Positions 49,917-61,094 of a DNA stretch of 64,000 bases are shown here, piece after piece. The stretch is from Saccharina japonica. Its lineage: Eukaryota > Sar > Phaeophyceae > Laminariales > Laminariaceae. The notes under the pieces were generated by a model. It was not told the DNA's origin and made no database searches. It saw nothing but the letters and a program-made list of their open reading frames with translations. The stretch lies in assembly GCA_008828725.1 (NCBI GenBank), contig MEHQ01004066.1, positions 389,347 to 453,346 on the forward strand, read 5' to 3'. The position numbers and the translations under genes are program-made. Position 1 is the first letter of the stretch; each line of letters opens with the position of its first letter.

Positions 49917-51486
49917 GCCGGCATCACCCCGGAACAACGCGACGAAAAGGAAGATTGCGGGAAGCCTCGATGGTCGGTCGCAGGTAGATAAACAGAACAT
50001 CGTTTTTATTTTGGCATCTACTGTTGCAGAAAGCGTCTCGAAGTTTCATGACCACGACGCTGCACCTACTTCGTGCGCAAGTTGCCCCCTCACTACAGGG
50101 CACCGGGTATCATCCCTCATGGCCATCCATTCCCATGAACCGAGAGAGAGAAAAGGTGCCCGCAGTTTTCTGATTGGCCAATTTTTTTTAAAGGAAATTT
50201 CCTGTGTGCGGAAAATCCCATGATCAACCGATGATGACATCCACGTTCATGAGGTCACCTCTCGGGGAAGCTCGAACACTTCAAATTCGCCGTGAGTGAC
50301 TGATTTGGTTGATGGCGTCCATCGTTCGCGGGAACCACCGACCACGCGTTCACTACAATCATTCGTTCCCTGGGCCAGCGAACCCCACCCCGACCACACA
50401 ATTCGATTGAATGTGGTGGATGAACGAATTCACACGATACACATGTGAACTACGATCCACGCTTGACCGACCACACCTACACGACAGACGGACGGACGGA
50501 CTACTTTGGGGAAAAACGGCACACAGGACGAATTCTTAACGGGAAACAACCGTCGTCAGAAAACATCCACACACGCTCAGTGCTCTACCTCCCTCTCTCT
50601 CTCTCTCGGACACTGGGTAAGGGCTCTCGCGTTTTCGTTAAACACCAAGTTTACTGAATGCTGTCAAGAACAGCAGGATTGATCATCACCGCTACCCCTG
50701 TTACTCTCTCTTTTTGGCAGAGAGAGTCAACATGTACAGTACTGCTACAGGTATAGTCTATGCCGTATCCTCGGAACTTTCTTCCTGTGATTAGGCGAAG
50801 GTGACAGCCACTAATTAAAATCTCCGAAACCCGTTTATTGTATGTTCACACCAGTGGCCCTTCTATTCCATCCCATAGGACTTCGAAACACCAGTGGGGA
50901 ATAAGAAAAGCAGGGCGTCCACCCAACGCTTTCCTCTGTCGCCCGCTTCACCAAACAGGGGTACAACGCGTTCTGGCGCACGGGTGAGGACGGTCAACGC
51001 TGATATCCACCATCATACACAACTGTATTTTGTTCCCCTCCATCCGTGGTAAAAGAGTTGTTTGGTCAAACGGTTGTTTCTTCCTTTAGACGTTTTGTTT
51101 CGACACCTCTTGGGAATTTTCAGGTCATGTGCACCTACCTGCTCTGTATGATTACGATGCCCTCCCTAGCCTGCTTCATTTACGCCCTCTCATCTACCAA
51201 CATGGAGTGCGCCGACGCCCAGCACAAGTTCGCCTTCCGTCATGGGTTACGTACGGATATGACATCGTGCTTTCAATATGGTGCCTCGACACACACGAAG
51301 ATAATAGGAACGTTCTTGTGTAATGTTCAGGCTGATTCCCGTCGAACAGAGTGACAATAGTAAGGCTCTCCAATATTTGTGAGTGTCGGTACTCATCCAC
51401 CCCTTCGAAACTGCGACCATTTCGACAACCCGTCGCACCGCGCCAGTCATCCACGAGATCAGGGAAGAGGCTCCGTCTGAGCTTCG
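49917..51486. repeat. 1,570-bp segmental duplication, copy 2
   Basis: Near-identical to 34890-36459 (two substitutions seen). After 51486 the two copies diverge completely: this copy continues into TTCGGTCTTTTCAG, a good acceptor, followed by an open frame GEASIRKRKEDPVKYMADCS; copy 1 continues into a GGA-rich stretch. Confidence 0.93.
51124..51357 (+). CDS. Candidate exon with a membrane segment, in duplication copy 2
   Basis: Identical to the candidate at 36097. In this copy the possible next exon is 51504-51580, after an acceptor ending CTTTTCAG, with stop codon TAG at 51578-51580. The connection is inferred. Confidence 0.35.
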
Positions 51487-52004
51487 CTGTTCGGTCTTTT
51501 CAGGTGAAGCCTCCATCCGAAAGAGGAAGGAGGACCCCGTGAAATACATGGCAGACTGTTCGGACGGGGGTGAGATATAGTAGCGTGTTGTATATTGTTT
51601 GGTTCGTCTGAGGAAACATGAAACATTGCCATCACTTATTATGCGATATATATGCTGCTTTTTCAACCGTAGCATTGAACGTTGGCGCCAAATTGAATGC
51701 AACTTCGCAAACTCTATCCAATGCCCACGTCTTTTCTCTTATTTCCAACCTAAGAGGGGTTTGCAAGAGGGTGTCTAATAGCATCGAATGCACCTATATG
51801 TTGTTCTTGTTTTTGTTGTTGCGACTGTTGAATCAACCACCGGGCGAATACTAATATGAATGAGGAATGCCAAGACGAATCATATCTTTACAACATAGTG
51901 TAAGCTAAAATTTTCTCGACGTTTGACATATCTGCCACTGTGTCGCATGCATATTTTAGACGCAGTGTCGCCCCTTTAGAGCCTTCCGCTGTGTTGCATC
52001 TCAG

Positions 52005-52480
52005 GTATCGTGAGTGGCCCCGGCGGTCGACAATCAGGTAATGGCGGTTACTCTGGCGCTGGTGTATCTGAGAGGGACTACAGCACCGAGGGTGCCGGTC
52101 AGAGGTACTTTGGATTCCACGTAGACGTTCCCACCGACAAATTGGCAGCGCGACTAGCAAAGCTAGTACAGAGAGACGGGACACTCACAGAGTCTACCGA
52201 CACCTGCGAGAAGCCAGTCGTCTCCAGCGCACCTGGCCGGACGAAGTCCCGCGGGAAATTTGGCCTCGATACGGAGGGGAGGTTGGTGCTTGGGGTACAC
52301 AGCAGCAACCCACCAGGCGTGTGCGTGAAGGGGGGAACAATTCCCGTCACGACGGAAGGGCCGCCCTACAAGGTGCCGGCGTTCGCGATCACCCCCATCC
52401 GCGAGATGAAGGTTGTGATACGCAACCAAAACAACCAGGCGGCGCTCAAGAGGAAGAGAAAAAAGGAAAACAGTGGCTGA
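52005..52480 (+). CDS. Terminal exon of an unknown gene (157 codons, stop)
   Basis: Acceptor TGCATCTCAG, enters in phase 1, stop TGA at 52478-52480. Gly-rich start (VSGPGGRQSGNGGYSG), then YFGFHVDVPTDKLAARLAKL and a beta-rich stretch (GRLVLGVHSSNPPGVCVKGG), ending in a basic tail (ALKRKRKKENSG), possibly a nuclear signal. Phase and codon bias fit the exon at 37018-37972; if so the joining intron is 14 kb and filled with repeats. No domain recognised. Confidence 0.6.
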
Positions 52481-52559
52481 ATGTTTTCCGCTGTCTACAC
52501 GAAAATACCCACAGTAGAATGCCATATTGTACCGGTATTTTAGAAACATACCAGGTATG

Positions 52560-53200
52560 ATTGTTTTCAAGTTTGCCTTCCCATCAGCACCAGTTCATGT
52601 TGTATATGATAGCGAGACAGTAGTGCTTAGGGTATCCTAGGGCGGATGTTCTGCCTATTCGTTGTCCTAGACTACAAAAAACGAAACGTTTCGAGCAGCA
52701 CAGTAGTGTTCTAGTGTATACATATGCGAAATGATACCGGAGCTTGTCTTTGTTTTTCGTTACCGTTGGATGCTGATCACACCCACTCGTTACATGCAAA
52801 GATTGTTGCGCTTGAGGAGGGGGCAGAAATAGAGATGGGTAGGTCAGGGTTCGGTTGGGCTACCAGTCGTTGATACCCGCGTGTCTCGGGGTGTGAGTGA
52901 CGTCACGGGCGATAGTTCAGGGGTTCGATCGAGACTTGTAGCAGGCTCAGTGTCATCGGGTATAGCTCCCCCACCGACGAGATTTGTTCTGTTCGATGGA
53001 ACAAACCTTCGTTTAAAGGAGGGGGCGGGAGGAATTGTGGAATGTGTCACCAGTCATCATCGGGTGTTCGGGATCACGTAACAATAGGGATAGGTCCTAC
53101 CCAGCATTACGTGTAAATACACCAAGTTGTGCATTATCCCTGTCGACCCATCATTTTGTTCCGAAGGTGGGGAAACAGGAGGCGCACGGAGTTCTTCCTC
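52560..53200. other. Intergenic, nothing recognised
   Basis: No conserved frame on either strand and no notable repeat in this stretch. Confidence 0.4.
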
Positions 53201-53215
53201 GTTACCGACTGACAT

Positions 53216-53700
53216 TCAAGTATATACAGTCTCGTCGTGGACCATCTGGCCCATTTCCTGGAGTAGGTCACGGCATTCGTCTAGGACGAAGAAGAAGTCG
53301 TCTATCTTGCCCGGGCTCCATCTTGGTGTTGACGAGCTTCTCATGGCATGCTCTTCTGGCCTCCTTAGTGTGGCTGTTGTGGTGAGGAGTAGTACACACC
53401 AGAGATCTTGGTTCGCTTGAATCCATGTCCGTTCAGCAGTGCCATTAAGCGACGATGTGTTGGCGCTGCCCAGTATAGATGATGGCTGGAACTTGCCTTG
53501 AAACACCTCGAAGACGGGTCTGCTGTAAAGCGAAATGCAGACACGAAGCTTGGTCTTGTATTTGTGGAAAGCATACTTGTTCCTGCCGGCGAAGACCGAG
53601 CAGTTCTTAATAACCGCCTGAGAGTTGTTGGACGCCACGCCCTCCATGACGAATACGCTATAGACGGGTTTGTTCCTCCTTCGGCGATATATAGATACCG
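53216..53700 (-). pseudogene. Ty1/copia gag N-terminal remnant
   Basis: Minus-strand frame with KYAFHKYKTKLRVCISLYSR, NQDLWCVLLLTTTAT and KIDDFFFVLDECRDLLQEMG, which I recognise as the N-terminal gag of algal copia elements. It is shortened relative to a full gag and its frame runs out near VHDETVYT. It would precede the gag piece at 43745-44750 in a complete element, but 8.5 kb of other sequence, including the exon 52005-52480, lies between. Confidence 0.65.
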
Positions 53701-53896
53701 GTATGATATAGTAAAAACGCGAACCCGAGTCTCGGTCGAGGTATTGGAGAAACCACAAGCCCGAGCTTGTGTCAGGTTGCTATAATCACGCTGGACTGCT
53801 GTGTGTAACAGTGTCGATCACGCTGAACTTCTGTTTGCAATAGTGATAACCACGCTGAACTGCTGTGTGTATCAGTGTCAGTGTTAAAATGAAGCG

Positions 53897-54162
53897 CTTC
53901 CCTGCGATTGTGACGTGGTTTGTCTACCTTTCCCTGGTTGCGACGTCTAGCTCTACCAAGCGGCTCTACTGCATTGACACAGGACGAGAGTCATCGCTGG
54001 TATCATCGAGTTCATATATATGAAGTGAAGTGAAGTGAACCTTCTAAAGCTTTATCAACTTCTCACATCCTCGACACAGCGTGTCTGCTCGGTCAGTCTG
54101 ACGACTACCAGCACCAGCCTTTGCAACCTACGGTGAAGTATCGTCTGGTGGTATTTTTAACA
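53897..54162 (+). mobile_element. Copia LTR fragment, inverted relative to the element at 41 kb
   Basis: The reverse complement matches 40915-41181 at roughly 90% by eye and ends in the same TTTTTAACA. It includes the distinctive TCACTTCACTTCACTTC run. Only the 3' ~265 bases of the LTR are present. Confidence 0.8.
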
Positions 54163-54476
54163 GGTTATGGGCCTCGGCTTAAGCGTGCGTGGTACTCCCA
54201 CCGGGGCGTTTGCTTATTTTTAACAGGTTATGAGCCTGGGCGTCGCGCGCTGAGCATTGACGACAACCCCTCAGGCAATATGCAACGCGCGGGATGGCAG
54301 TTCGGTGAGATATTGCCAGCCTTGCTGATGTGGCTGACAATTTTGAATTATGATCCAACTCTACAGACTGCGCACACAATTATCCATTTCAGAGGGCACT
54401 GGACATTTTTCTACCTAATTATGGCTATTTATATCAAATATATAAATACTGCTATATTGTACCTGTCCGTAATTGG

Positions 54477-54725
54477 GTGGCGCGATCCAGAGCGCTTCGG
54501 CCCCACCTTGCCCCATGGGCAGCTAGGCTGGGTGCAACAACCTGTGGAACACCAGGCCTCGCACCGCGTCGCGTCGTGTTAGCCGTGGCCGTAGCTCTGA
54601 GCTGCCGACAAAGCCGAGCCGTTCCTCGAGCCTGTTCCCGAGGGATGACAGCTTTTTCTGGTATTATTTCGGTTCGGTTAAGAAACAGGCATCCTATTGG
54701 TCCATAGGAACAGTGCCGTGCGGCG
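54477..54725. repeat. ~250-bp direct repeat, copy 1 (terminus family)
   Basis: Begins GGCGCGATCCAGAGCGC, continues through CCCCATGGGCAG, and ends near GCATCCTATTGGTCC. It matches 55612-55866 at about 80% and shares its first ~70 bases with the termini of satellite arrays A and B. Confidence 0.75.
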
Positions 54726-54780
54726 GGGGTACGAATACCAGCTGAGCGAACTTTGCAGCCAGCGCGAACATCGCACAGCA

Positions 54781-54783
54781 ATC

Positions 54784-54820
<37 letters not shown>

Positions 54821-55440
54821 ATCAGCAAAAAGCAGCAGCAGAAAGCAGCAGAAAACAGTAGCAGCAGAAAGCAGCAGCAGAAAGCAGAAGCAGCACAAAA
54901 CAAGAGGCGGCAGAGTGGTACCCTAGCCAATCCGCGCTGACTCCCACCCCTGGTCCAGTCCTCCAGCAGAGTGTGCTCCTCCCTCCAGTAGAGTCCCCTA
55001 CTTGGTAGATATCAGGACGTTCTCGAAAATTTGTTTGTTTCCTGGAACATGTTGCACAGCCAGGGACGCCGATTTCAAACATTCAAACACTCAAACCGTC
55101 TCCACTGCCCACAACAAGCAGTACGCATAAAAAACCAAGCAGACCCCAGCGTTAGCACATCCAGCAGCACAACCCTTCACACGACACTGCTGAGAGTCCC
55201 CACGCGATATATATACGCAAGACGCACGATGGCGACCGACATGAACACGCCTAAATATCGCACAGCAGTCGGCAACAACAGCAGAAGCAGCAGCCAGCAG
55301 CAGCAGACAGCAGTAAAAACCAGCAACATCAGCAGAAACCAGCAACAGCAACAGCAGCAGCAGAAAACAAGAGGCAGCAGGGTGATACCCTAGCCAGTCC
55401 GCGCTGACTCCCGCCGACTTGAAACATTCTAATATTAAAA
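54781..55440. repeat. CAG-rich tandem repeats, two ~350-470-bp modules
   Basis: (CAG)n at 54786-54818 and degenerate CAG stretches to 54900, repeated from 55255. Each module also shares AAACAAGAGGC[G/A]GCAG, CCGCGCTGACTCCC and a segment ending in ACATGAACACGCC. Polyglutamine or poly-Ser frames are by-products. Confidence 0.85.
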
Positions 55441-55611
55441 CCGTCCCCACTGCCCACAAAAAAAACAGTGCTCTACCCAGAACAAACCCAGCAGACCCAG
55501 CGTTAGCACACCCACAGCAGCACAACCCTTCACACGACCCTCCTGAGATTGCCTACGCCATATACACATAACTCCCGATGGCATTCGACATGAACACGCC
55601 CATCGTTAATA

Positions 55612-55866
55612 GGGTGGCGCGATCCAGAGCGCTCCAGCCCCGTCTTGCCCCATGGACAGGGAGGTTGGGTGCTACAACTTGTGGAACACCAGGTCTAGCG
55701 TCGCGCCACGCCGCGCCGCGTAGCGCCGTGGCCGTCACTCTGAGCTGCCGACAATCGCGAGCCGATCCCCGAGCCGGTCCCCAGGGATGACGTAGCTTAT
55801 TCTGGCTTTATTACGGTTCAGATTGAGAAACAGGCATCCTATTGGTCGATAGCAGCAGTGTCGTGC
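55612..55866. repeat. ~250-bp direct repeat, copy 2 (terminus family)
   Basis: Second copy of the 54477 repeat, after the CAG-rich modules. A further family motif, the near-palindrome CTAGCGCCACGG...CCGTGGCCGTACCGCTAG, lies at 55986-56021 and also precedes array A (31218). Confidence 0.75.
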
Positions 55867-56021
55867 GGCGGGACGACATACCGCATTAATCAACAGCGTT
55901 TATGGTTTCCTTATTTTCTACACTATGGAGTGATCCTGTTTACCGCCTATAGATATGCTTACATGCTGCAATGGGCTACGCAGGGCTAGCGCCACGGGAG
56001 GAGCCGTGGCCGTACCGCTAG

Positions 56022-56510
56022 TCATACAAGAAATAGACCATTTTTTGCAGTTTGACATCGACCGACACACCCAACGACTGCGTCATGAACCCCCAACGGA
56101 TCGCACTGGTTAGGGACTTCGATTCACCCTAGTATCACAGTTCTCACACCTCGGTCCATTGTTCATAGAGGGCGCCGACCAGTCGTCTGACGAAAAAAAA
56201 GTTGGCAGCTGGTGTGTTGACAACAGACGACAAAAAATCTCGATCCTCGTATGATATCATACGTACGTATTTGATATCATACAAGAAAATTGCCATTTTT
56301 AACTCGGGTATCGATCGAAAAAGTTTTAAACCCAACGAGTCCGTCATTAACTCCCAACGGATCGCGCTGGTTAGGGCCTCAGACCCACCCTAGTATCACA
56401 GTTCTCACACCTCGGTCGATGCTATGTGGCGGGCGCCGACCAGGCGTCTGGTAAAAACGAATCTGGCAGCTGATGTGTTGAAAACAAACGAAAAAACAAA
56501 TCGACTTCAC
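56022..56510. repeat. Diverged ~240-bp tandem duplication
   Basis: CATACAAGAAA, CCCAACGGATCGC[A/G]CTGGTT, CACCCTAGTATCACAGTTCT and GGGCGCCGACCAG occur in the same order in 56022-56250 and 56277-56510. Confidence 0.8.
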
Positions 56511-57113
56511 TGATAGGATCTTCGATGGTTGCACGAGGGGGCTTACAAAAGGTGAGTGTGTGAGATATCTTAAAAATAAAAATGATATTAACGACAACTG
56601 TATTACGAAGTTTTTGTTTGGGCATCACGCTGTCTATGCATAATAGATAGATGGGCCCACCCAAAATAAACACCTGTTCTGAGCAAAATCCTTAGAACCT
56701 TAATGTGACACTATCCTTGGACAATTTCGAACATAGAGAGGCTAACATGCAGGATTTAGTGAGAACTCGCCGCTGAGCACAATTTCTTGTTCCAATTATC
56801 TGGTCGGTGACTGGAGTTGTCATTTGGAAATTGCAAAAGTGAACGAAGAATATCAAGTGAAAAAGTGTTCGGAGAAGATAAATGGGATGAACAAAACAAG
56901 GTAAATATTCGTCACCTGTCTTCGTATATGTTGCCGCAGCCTAAAATTCCAGTATCTTCTGTTGGCCGATCCTTCCTCGATGTTGTATATATGTATGGCA
57001 TCAGCTACGCACCTTTCTTCATTTTCGCTCCACGGCTACAGCAGCCTGTAGTACGGCCCAGCCCCTGCCCTTTTGTTTTCACCACCTTGTAGATGTTTCG
57101 CATGCAGCCGGTC

Positions 57114-57185
57114 GCCCCGGTGGTTCAGCAGGTAGCCACGAAGCCTGTTGAGTTGGAAGTCAAGGGTTCGAGTCTCCGTATGGAG
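57114..57185 (+). repeat. tRNA-like sequence (SINE head or pseudo-tRNA)
   Basis: A-box-like TGGTTCAGCAGG at 57121 and B-box-like GGTTCGAGTCT at 57165 are 44 bases apart, exactly tRNA spacing. The acceptor, D and anticodon stems do not pair, so it is not a functional tRNA. It may be the pol III promoter head of a SINE. Confidence 0.4.
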
Positions 57186-57605
57186 ATTCTTGTTCTCAAA
57201 TGACACCAACTGTCCAGAGCGCATATTATAGCGTGAGTAAGAACACTTCGACGAGAGTTGACGAGGGAAGAAAGTGCTAAACTCTTCTCGCGATAAAAAT
57301 GCAAGGCACGTACCGTAGTGGGGAGGGGGGAGAAGAGCCTACTTAGTGACCCCGGATCTGAGTTACGACTAAAGACGGAGAGATAATAAATGGGCGAAGA
57401 TAATAAATGGGATGGACAAGAAAAAATACAATACAAAATGATTTACGTACTCTATTCTCGCCATTTTTCTGTTTTCGTAGGGTAATAAATCTGCGTGTAT
57501 GCGCCTATGTGTGCAACTCAGCATCTCGCCACAGCCTCTTACATTTCCACTTCGTCCTTCCCTCATTTGCGTTTGGTTTTCCTCACCCTCGTGTATCTCT
57601 ACCAG

Positions 57606-57920
57606 CTGCACCAAATGCAACACGGCAGTCTCTCCCGCGTCTCAAAAGACCGGCTATCGTCCCCTACCTTACGTGGCTTGCAACAGGGATTTGATTCCAG
57701 ATACATCCTACCTTCGCATGACGGACCCCGCCGGCGGCCCTTCGAAGAAGGGGACACCCGTCTTGAGGTACCTCCATGCCGACGGAACTACTTGCATGCC
57801 GGACAGCACTCACACTGCTTCGGTGTACCCTTGCCATGGGTGCGAGAAACCTTCGGACGAGGTGGAGCTCTTTGACTCCTCCGGCGACGACTCCGCCTGC
57901 TTCATATCCTGCACTACATT
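57606..57920 (+). CDS. Cysteine-rich exon unit 1, unknown family
   Basis: Acceptor CTACCAG. An open frame with paired cysteines (SCTKCNTAVSP, VACNRDLIPDTSYLRM, DPAGG, YPCHGCEKPSDEVELFD) that looks metal-binding. The first Cys of the second pair is lost (PLPYVAC against PLPCLAC in unit 2). The 3' end of the exon is unclear. No named domain recognised. Confidence 0.5.
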
Positions 57921-58157
57921 TAATGATAAGAAATTGGACTCTGTTTCCGATCCACGCACTGTACATACGGGCCTCCGTTCCCGTACCGGTTGTACACTTC
58001 TCATGCACATGCACATGTCACCCCTGTGTGTCTCCTCCTGTGTTGCACCTGCTTCATCGCACGGCACTCGACAAACGACCACCACCTCTTCCATTTCATC
58101 GACCTCCCCTTTCCCTCGTCTGCTGTCGTTTTTATCCCCCCTCTTTTACCTCCGCCA

Positions 58158-58594
58158 GATGCCGCAAATGCTCTACCACTTATTCGACGACGTCGACGGA
58201 CGTCAACGTCACCCCCCTGCCGTGTCTTGCGTGCATCCGGGCTTTGACCAGGAAGATCCTCTATCTTCGCTTGCAGGATCCCGCCGGTGGAAAGAACAAG
58301 AAGGGTGCGCCTGCCGTGAGGTAGCTCCACTGCGATGGGACCAGTTGAATCTCGAACAACACCCACTCAACATCCACCCACCCGTGCCATGGCTGCGATA
58401 ATACCTCGGACGACGTGGAACTGTTCGACGCCTCGGGTGAAAACTTCGCCGCCTTTGTGTCATGCCGTGATTGCTTCTACCGGGAGCTTCCCGCCGTACA
58501 CCGCACAATAGTCGCACTACTTTCATCGGACCCGTCGTTGCCTTTCGTCGTGATTCCTGGTCGACCATTATCTTACGATTGTATTTCCGCTTAA
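58158..58594 (+). pseudogene. Cysteine-rich exon unit 2, disrupted
   Basis: Homologous to unit 1: RCRKCSTTYS, PLPCLACIRALTRKILYLR, DPAGGKNKKGAP, HPCHGC, DDVELFDASGE, FVSCRDC. Two in-frame stops (after GAPAVR, near 58324, and 25 bases later) break it, unless an intron starts at GAG|GTAGCT. The frame ends at TAA 58592-58594, overlapping AATAAA. Four CxxC pairs suggest a zinc-binding fold. Confidence 0.5.
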
Positions 58595-59110
58595 TAAAGA
58601 TATGTTAGGGGGCGAAATACGTTGCTTCTGGAAATTCCACATCTATCTATGCTGTACTCAATCCTTGGCGTTAGTTGGTAGAGTTCAGTAGTCGACGTCA
58701 AAGCTTTCGCTGCACGCTTTAGTTATTAGACTCTTGTTTCGGACAAGTCGGTTTGTACGGCCTGGCCCCAACTCCCGTTTGCTTTCCTGAGACTCCGTAG
58801 TCGTACTACTTTCATTTGTACTGGAGTCACCTTTCGTACCGTCGTGCTTTCTGGGTGACGATTATCTTCTTACGAAGTATGATTGTGCTTCCACTGCTCT
58901 ATATGTTCTTAACAAGAGGGGTAACATGCGCTGCTACTGGAAGTTCCACATCTACGATGAACTCAATCGCTAGCATTAGCTGGTAGCGTTGTTAGGTATT
59001 TCACTACCAGGTACACAAGTTATTGGACTCTGTTTCCGATACTTCAGTTAGTACGACCTCACCACAACTCCAGCTGCTTTCCTGAGACTGCATGTTGTGG
59101 CTTCGCGTTC
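58500..59110. repeat. Tandem-duplicated 3' flank of the cysteine-rich unit
   Basis: AGTCG[C/T]ACTACTTTCAT (58509, 58798), CGTCGTG.TTTCTGG, GATTGT and GGAA[A/G]TTCCACATCTA recur in order about 290 bases apart; TATT[A/G]GACTCT[T/G]GTTTC occurs at 58726 and 59014. It suggests that whole gene units, not just exons, were duplicated. Confidence 0.65.
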
Positions 59111-59119
59111 CTGGCAGTT

Positions 59120-60100
59120 TTCTCGTCTTTGTCTAGTTCTCGGTGTTAGGTGCCCGGCGACGTTTATGCAATTTTACTCAGGCGGGGTTTCTGGTGTCGT
59201 CTGAACCCTGTCTTTGTTTCCACGAGCAATGTCCATCTATAAGCTGTAGCTATAGAAGGCGTATCACGTGCCTCCTTCCAGTTCCCGGCTCCCTCGTGGA
59301 GATCTGAGAACGCTCACGACTGACGTATTAAAGATGCGTGTTTTCTGCATTATTACCTTCTGCACCCTCTTCTGCCTGTATGTGTTACCCGGCATTTCTG
59401 CTTGTTGTGTACTTGGCACATTACCCGGGAACCCCCGAGTTTTACCCTACGTACTTTTTTTCATTTGCTGATGATTGCCACATCTTTGGGGCACTGTTTT
59501 TCGCGCACTCTGTCTACATCGGTGCGCGTCCATTTACCCTGGGAACCGCTGTGATTGCTACTTTTCAGGCAACCACCCCATCTCCAATATCTCATACTAA
59601 ACTAGCTCTTACATTACTTAATTATTAGTTCATAGACTGGACACGAGCAACGCGAATGCTACTCTTTCGATTGCGATACTATTACTAATTTCATAATAAT
59701 ATGATAATATGATAATATGATAATATGATAATATGACCGGTGTTCCAACGATATTGGGTCAATGGGCATACGATAGCCGGTCATACATGATTCGGCAAAA
59801 AAGTGCTACCCCTATCGTAGCAGACGTCTGTACGACCATACCACCATACGAGCATAGGAGCATACACTCGTCTTCGCCACTGAGACCTGTAGGGGTGGCC
59901 GAACCGCACCAAACAAAATGATCCGGATTCATCTTGCAAGCTCAAACAAGAGCCGAGCAGCAACATCACACGTTTAGTCCGGTTTGCTCTCAAAGCGCGG
60001 AAGTCACCCCAACAATCGTAGCAACGAAATGTCCCCGCTAAATCGCAACTAGAATGCTCGTCCGAACGTCAACAGCGAAATGTTCTCGTTGCACTTCGAA
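59120..60100. other. Intergenic, with an (ATAATATG)n minisatellite at 59694-59738
   Basis: Five near-perfect ATAATATG units. A short frame starting at 59335 has a signal-peptide-like beginning (MRVFCIITFCTLFCLYVLPG) but ends after 45 codons; no support as a gene. Confidence 0.5.
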
Positions 60101-60102
60101 AG

Positions 60103-61094
60103 CTACACAATCACATAAACGGAAAGTGCGAAATATTTAAGTGCAACTTCGAAAGCTCTCAAAACGAACACCCAGGCTTGACGTGGAATGAGGGGGCCGT
60201 TGTGGAAAAGGCTAGAAGGGATTAGCTTGCTGCCAGCCGTTCCCACGGCAACGGTACAAACCAGGCCATCCTCGAGAGGACCGTGACCGGGGCAGTCGCT
60301 CGGCTGCTTCCCGCCTAGTCCCCATTTCGACATTTTCCGACAACCGGCCACCTTGCAGAGAGCTCGGGAATTGATCGCTGGACTGCCAACGATGTCGCCC
60401 CTATGAATGCCGCATACGAACGCGGTACCATCGGACAGTGCCCCAAAGCCTGGCCTTTTAACGCAGGGGTCATGACAGCAACGCAGAATAAGGACGTTCA
60501 CTATGCCGTCACCAGCATGTTTCTTGCAGTACAGTGCCATCTTGCCGCCATCGACATTGAAGCTCAGTGGATTCGGGCAGGATTCCTACGAGCAACCTCT
60601 CTGGCGGACGTCCACCATGCCTTCCTCAGCATGCTGCTTGCAGCCATTTGCCGGCTTGAGGCCTCAACACTGAAGCTCGGTCTGCTCGTGGAGGAGTCAT
60701 GCATACAACACCTGCTAAGAACGTTCGCCATGCCGAGTTTGGCATACTTGCGGTGTACGGCCCTCTTGACGCCTTGGAGGTTGTAAGTCGGTACCCTTCT
60801 GCAGCATTCATGTGAGCAACGCTTATTCACGACGTCCACCATGCTGTTCTCCTCCGCACGTTGCTTGCAGTAAACCCCCTTCTTACTGCCGAAAAAAATC
60901 AAACACGGCCTCCTTGTGCAGGAGGCAATTAGGCAGCTCCTCGCCCCCACCGACGATTGAGGTAGCCAAGCACCTGGAGGAGGAGATGGGCATATCATGA
61001 CAAGAGGGAAGCGTTCAGGTAAGATCACATCCACCACGTTCGATATAGAAACCATAACTAATGATTGATTCGAGAACCTCGCCAACATGAACAC
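60103..61094 (-). pseudogene. EsV-1-7 domain cysteine-repeat protein, decayed
   Basis: The EsV-1-7 repeat is C-x4-C-x16-C-x2-H with linkers such as A(E)EGMVDV; the family includes the Ectocarpus IMMEDIATE UPRIGHT protein and is named after a gene of the phaeovirus EsV-1. Six repeats are visible on the minus strand. One is perfect (60403-60480: CCHDPC, 16 residues, CGIH). Others have lost ligands: C-x2-R at the end of repeat 1 (from 60935), CHis to RKY in repeat 2 (from 60818), Cys to Ser in repeat 3, x15 spacing in repeat 6. A one-base frameshift near 60640 and a stop (60596-60598) break the frame. The name rests on motif spacing and linker similarity. Confidence 0.8.

Noticed and set aside
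34890..51486. The 1,570-bp direct repeat as a pair of LTRs
   Set aside because: No TG...CA ends, no polypurine tract or primer site next to it, and the internal region is not a retroelement body.
57495..58401. A single 300-codon protein spanning both cysteine-rich units
   Set aside because: It changes frame between units; motif alignment shows two separate homologous exons with intron-like sequence between.
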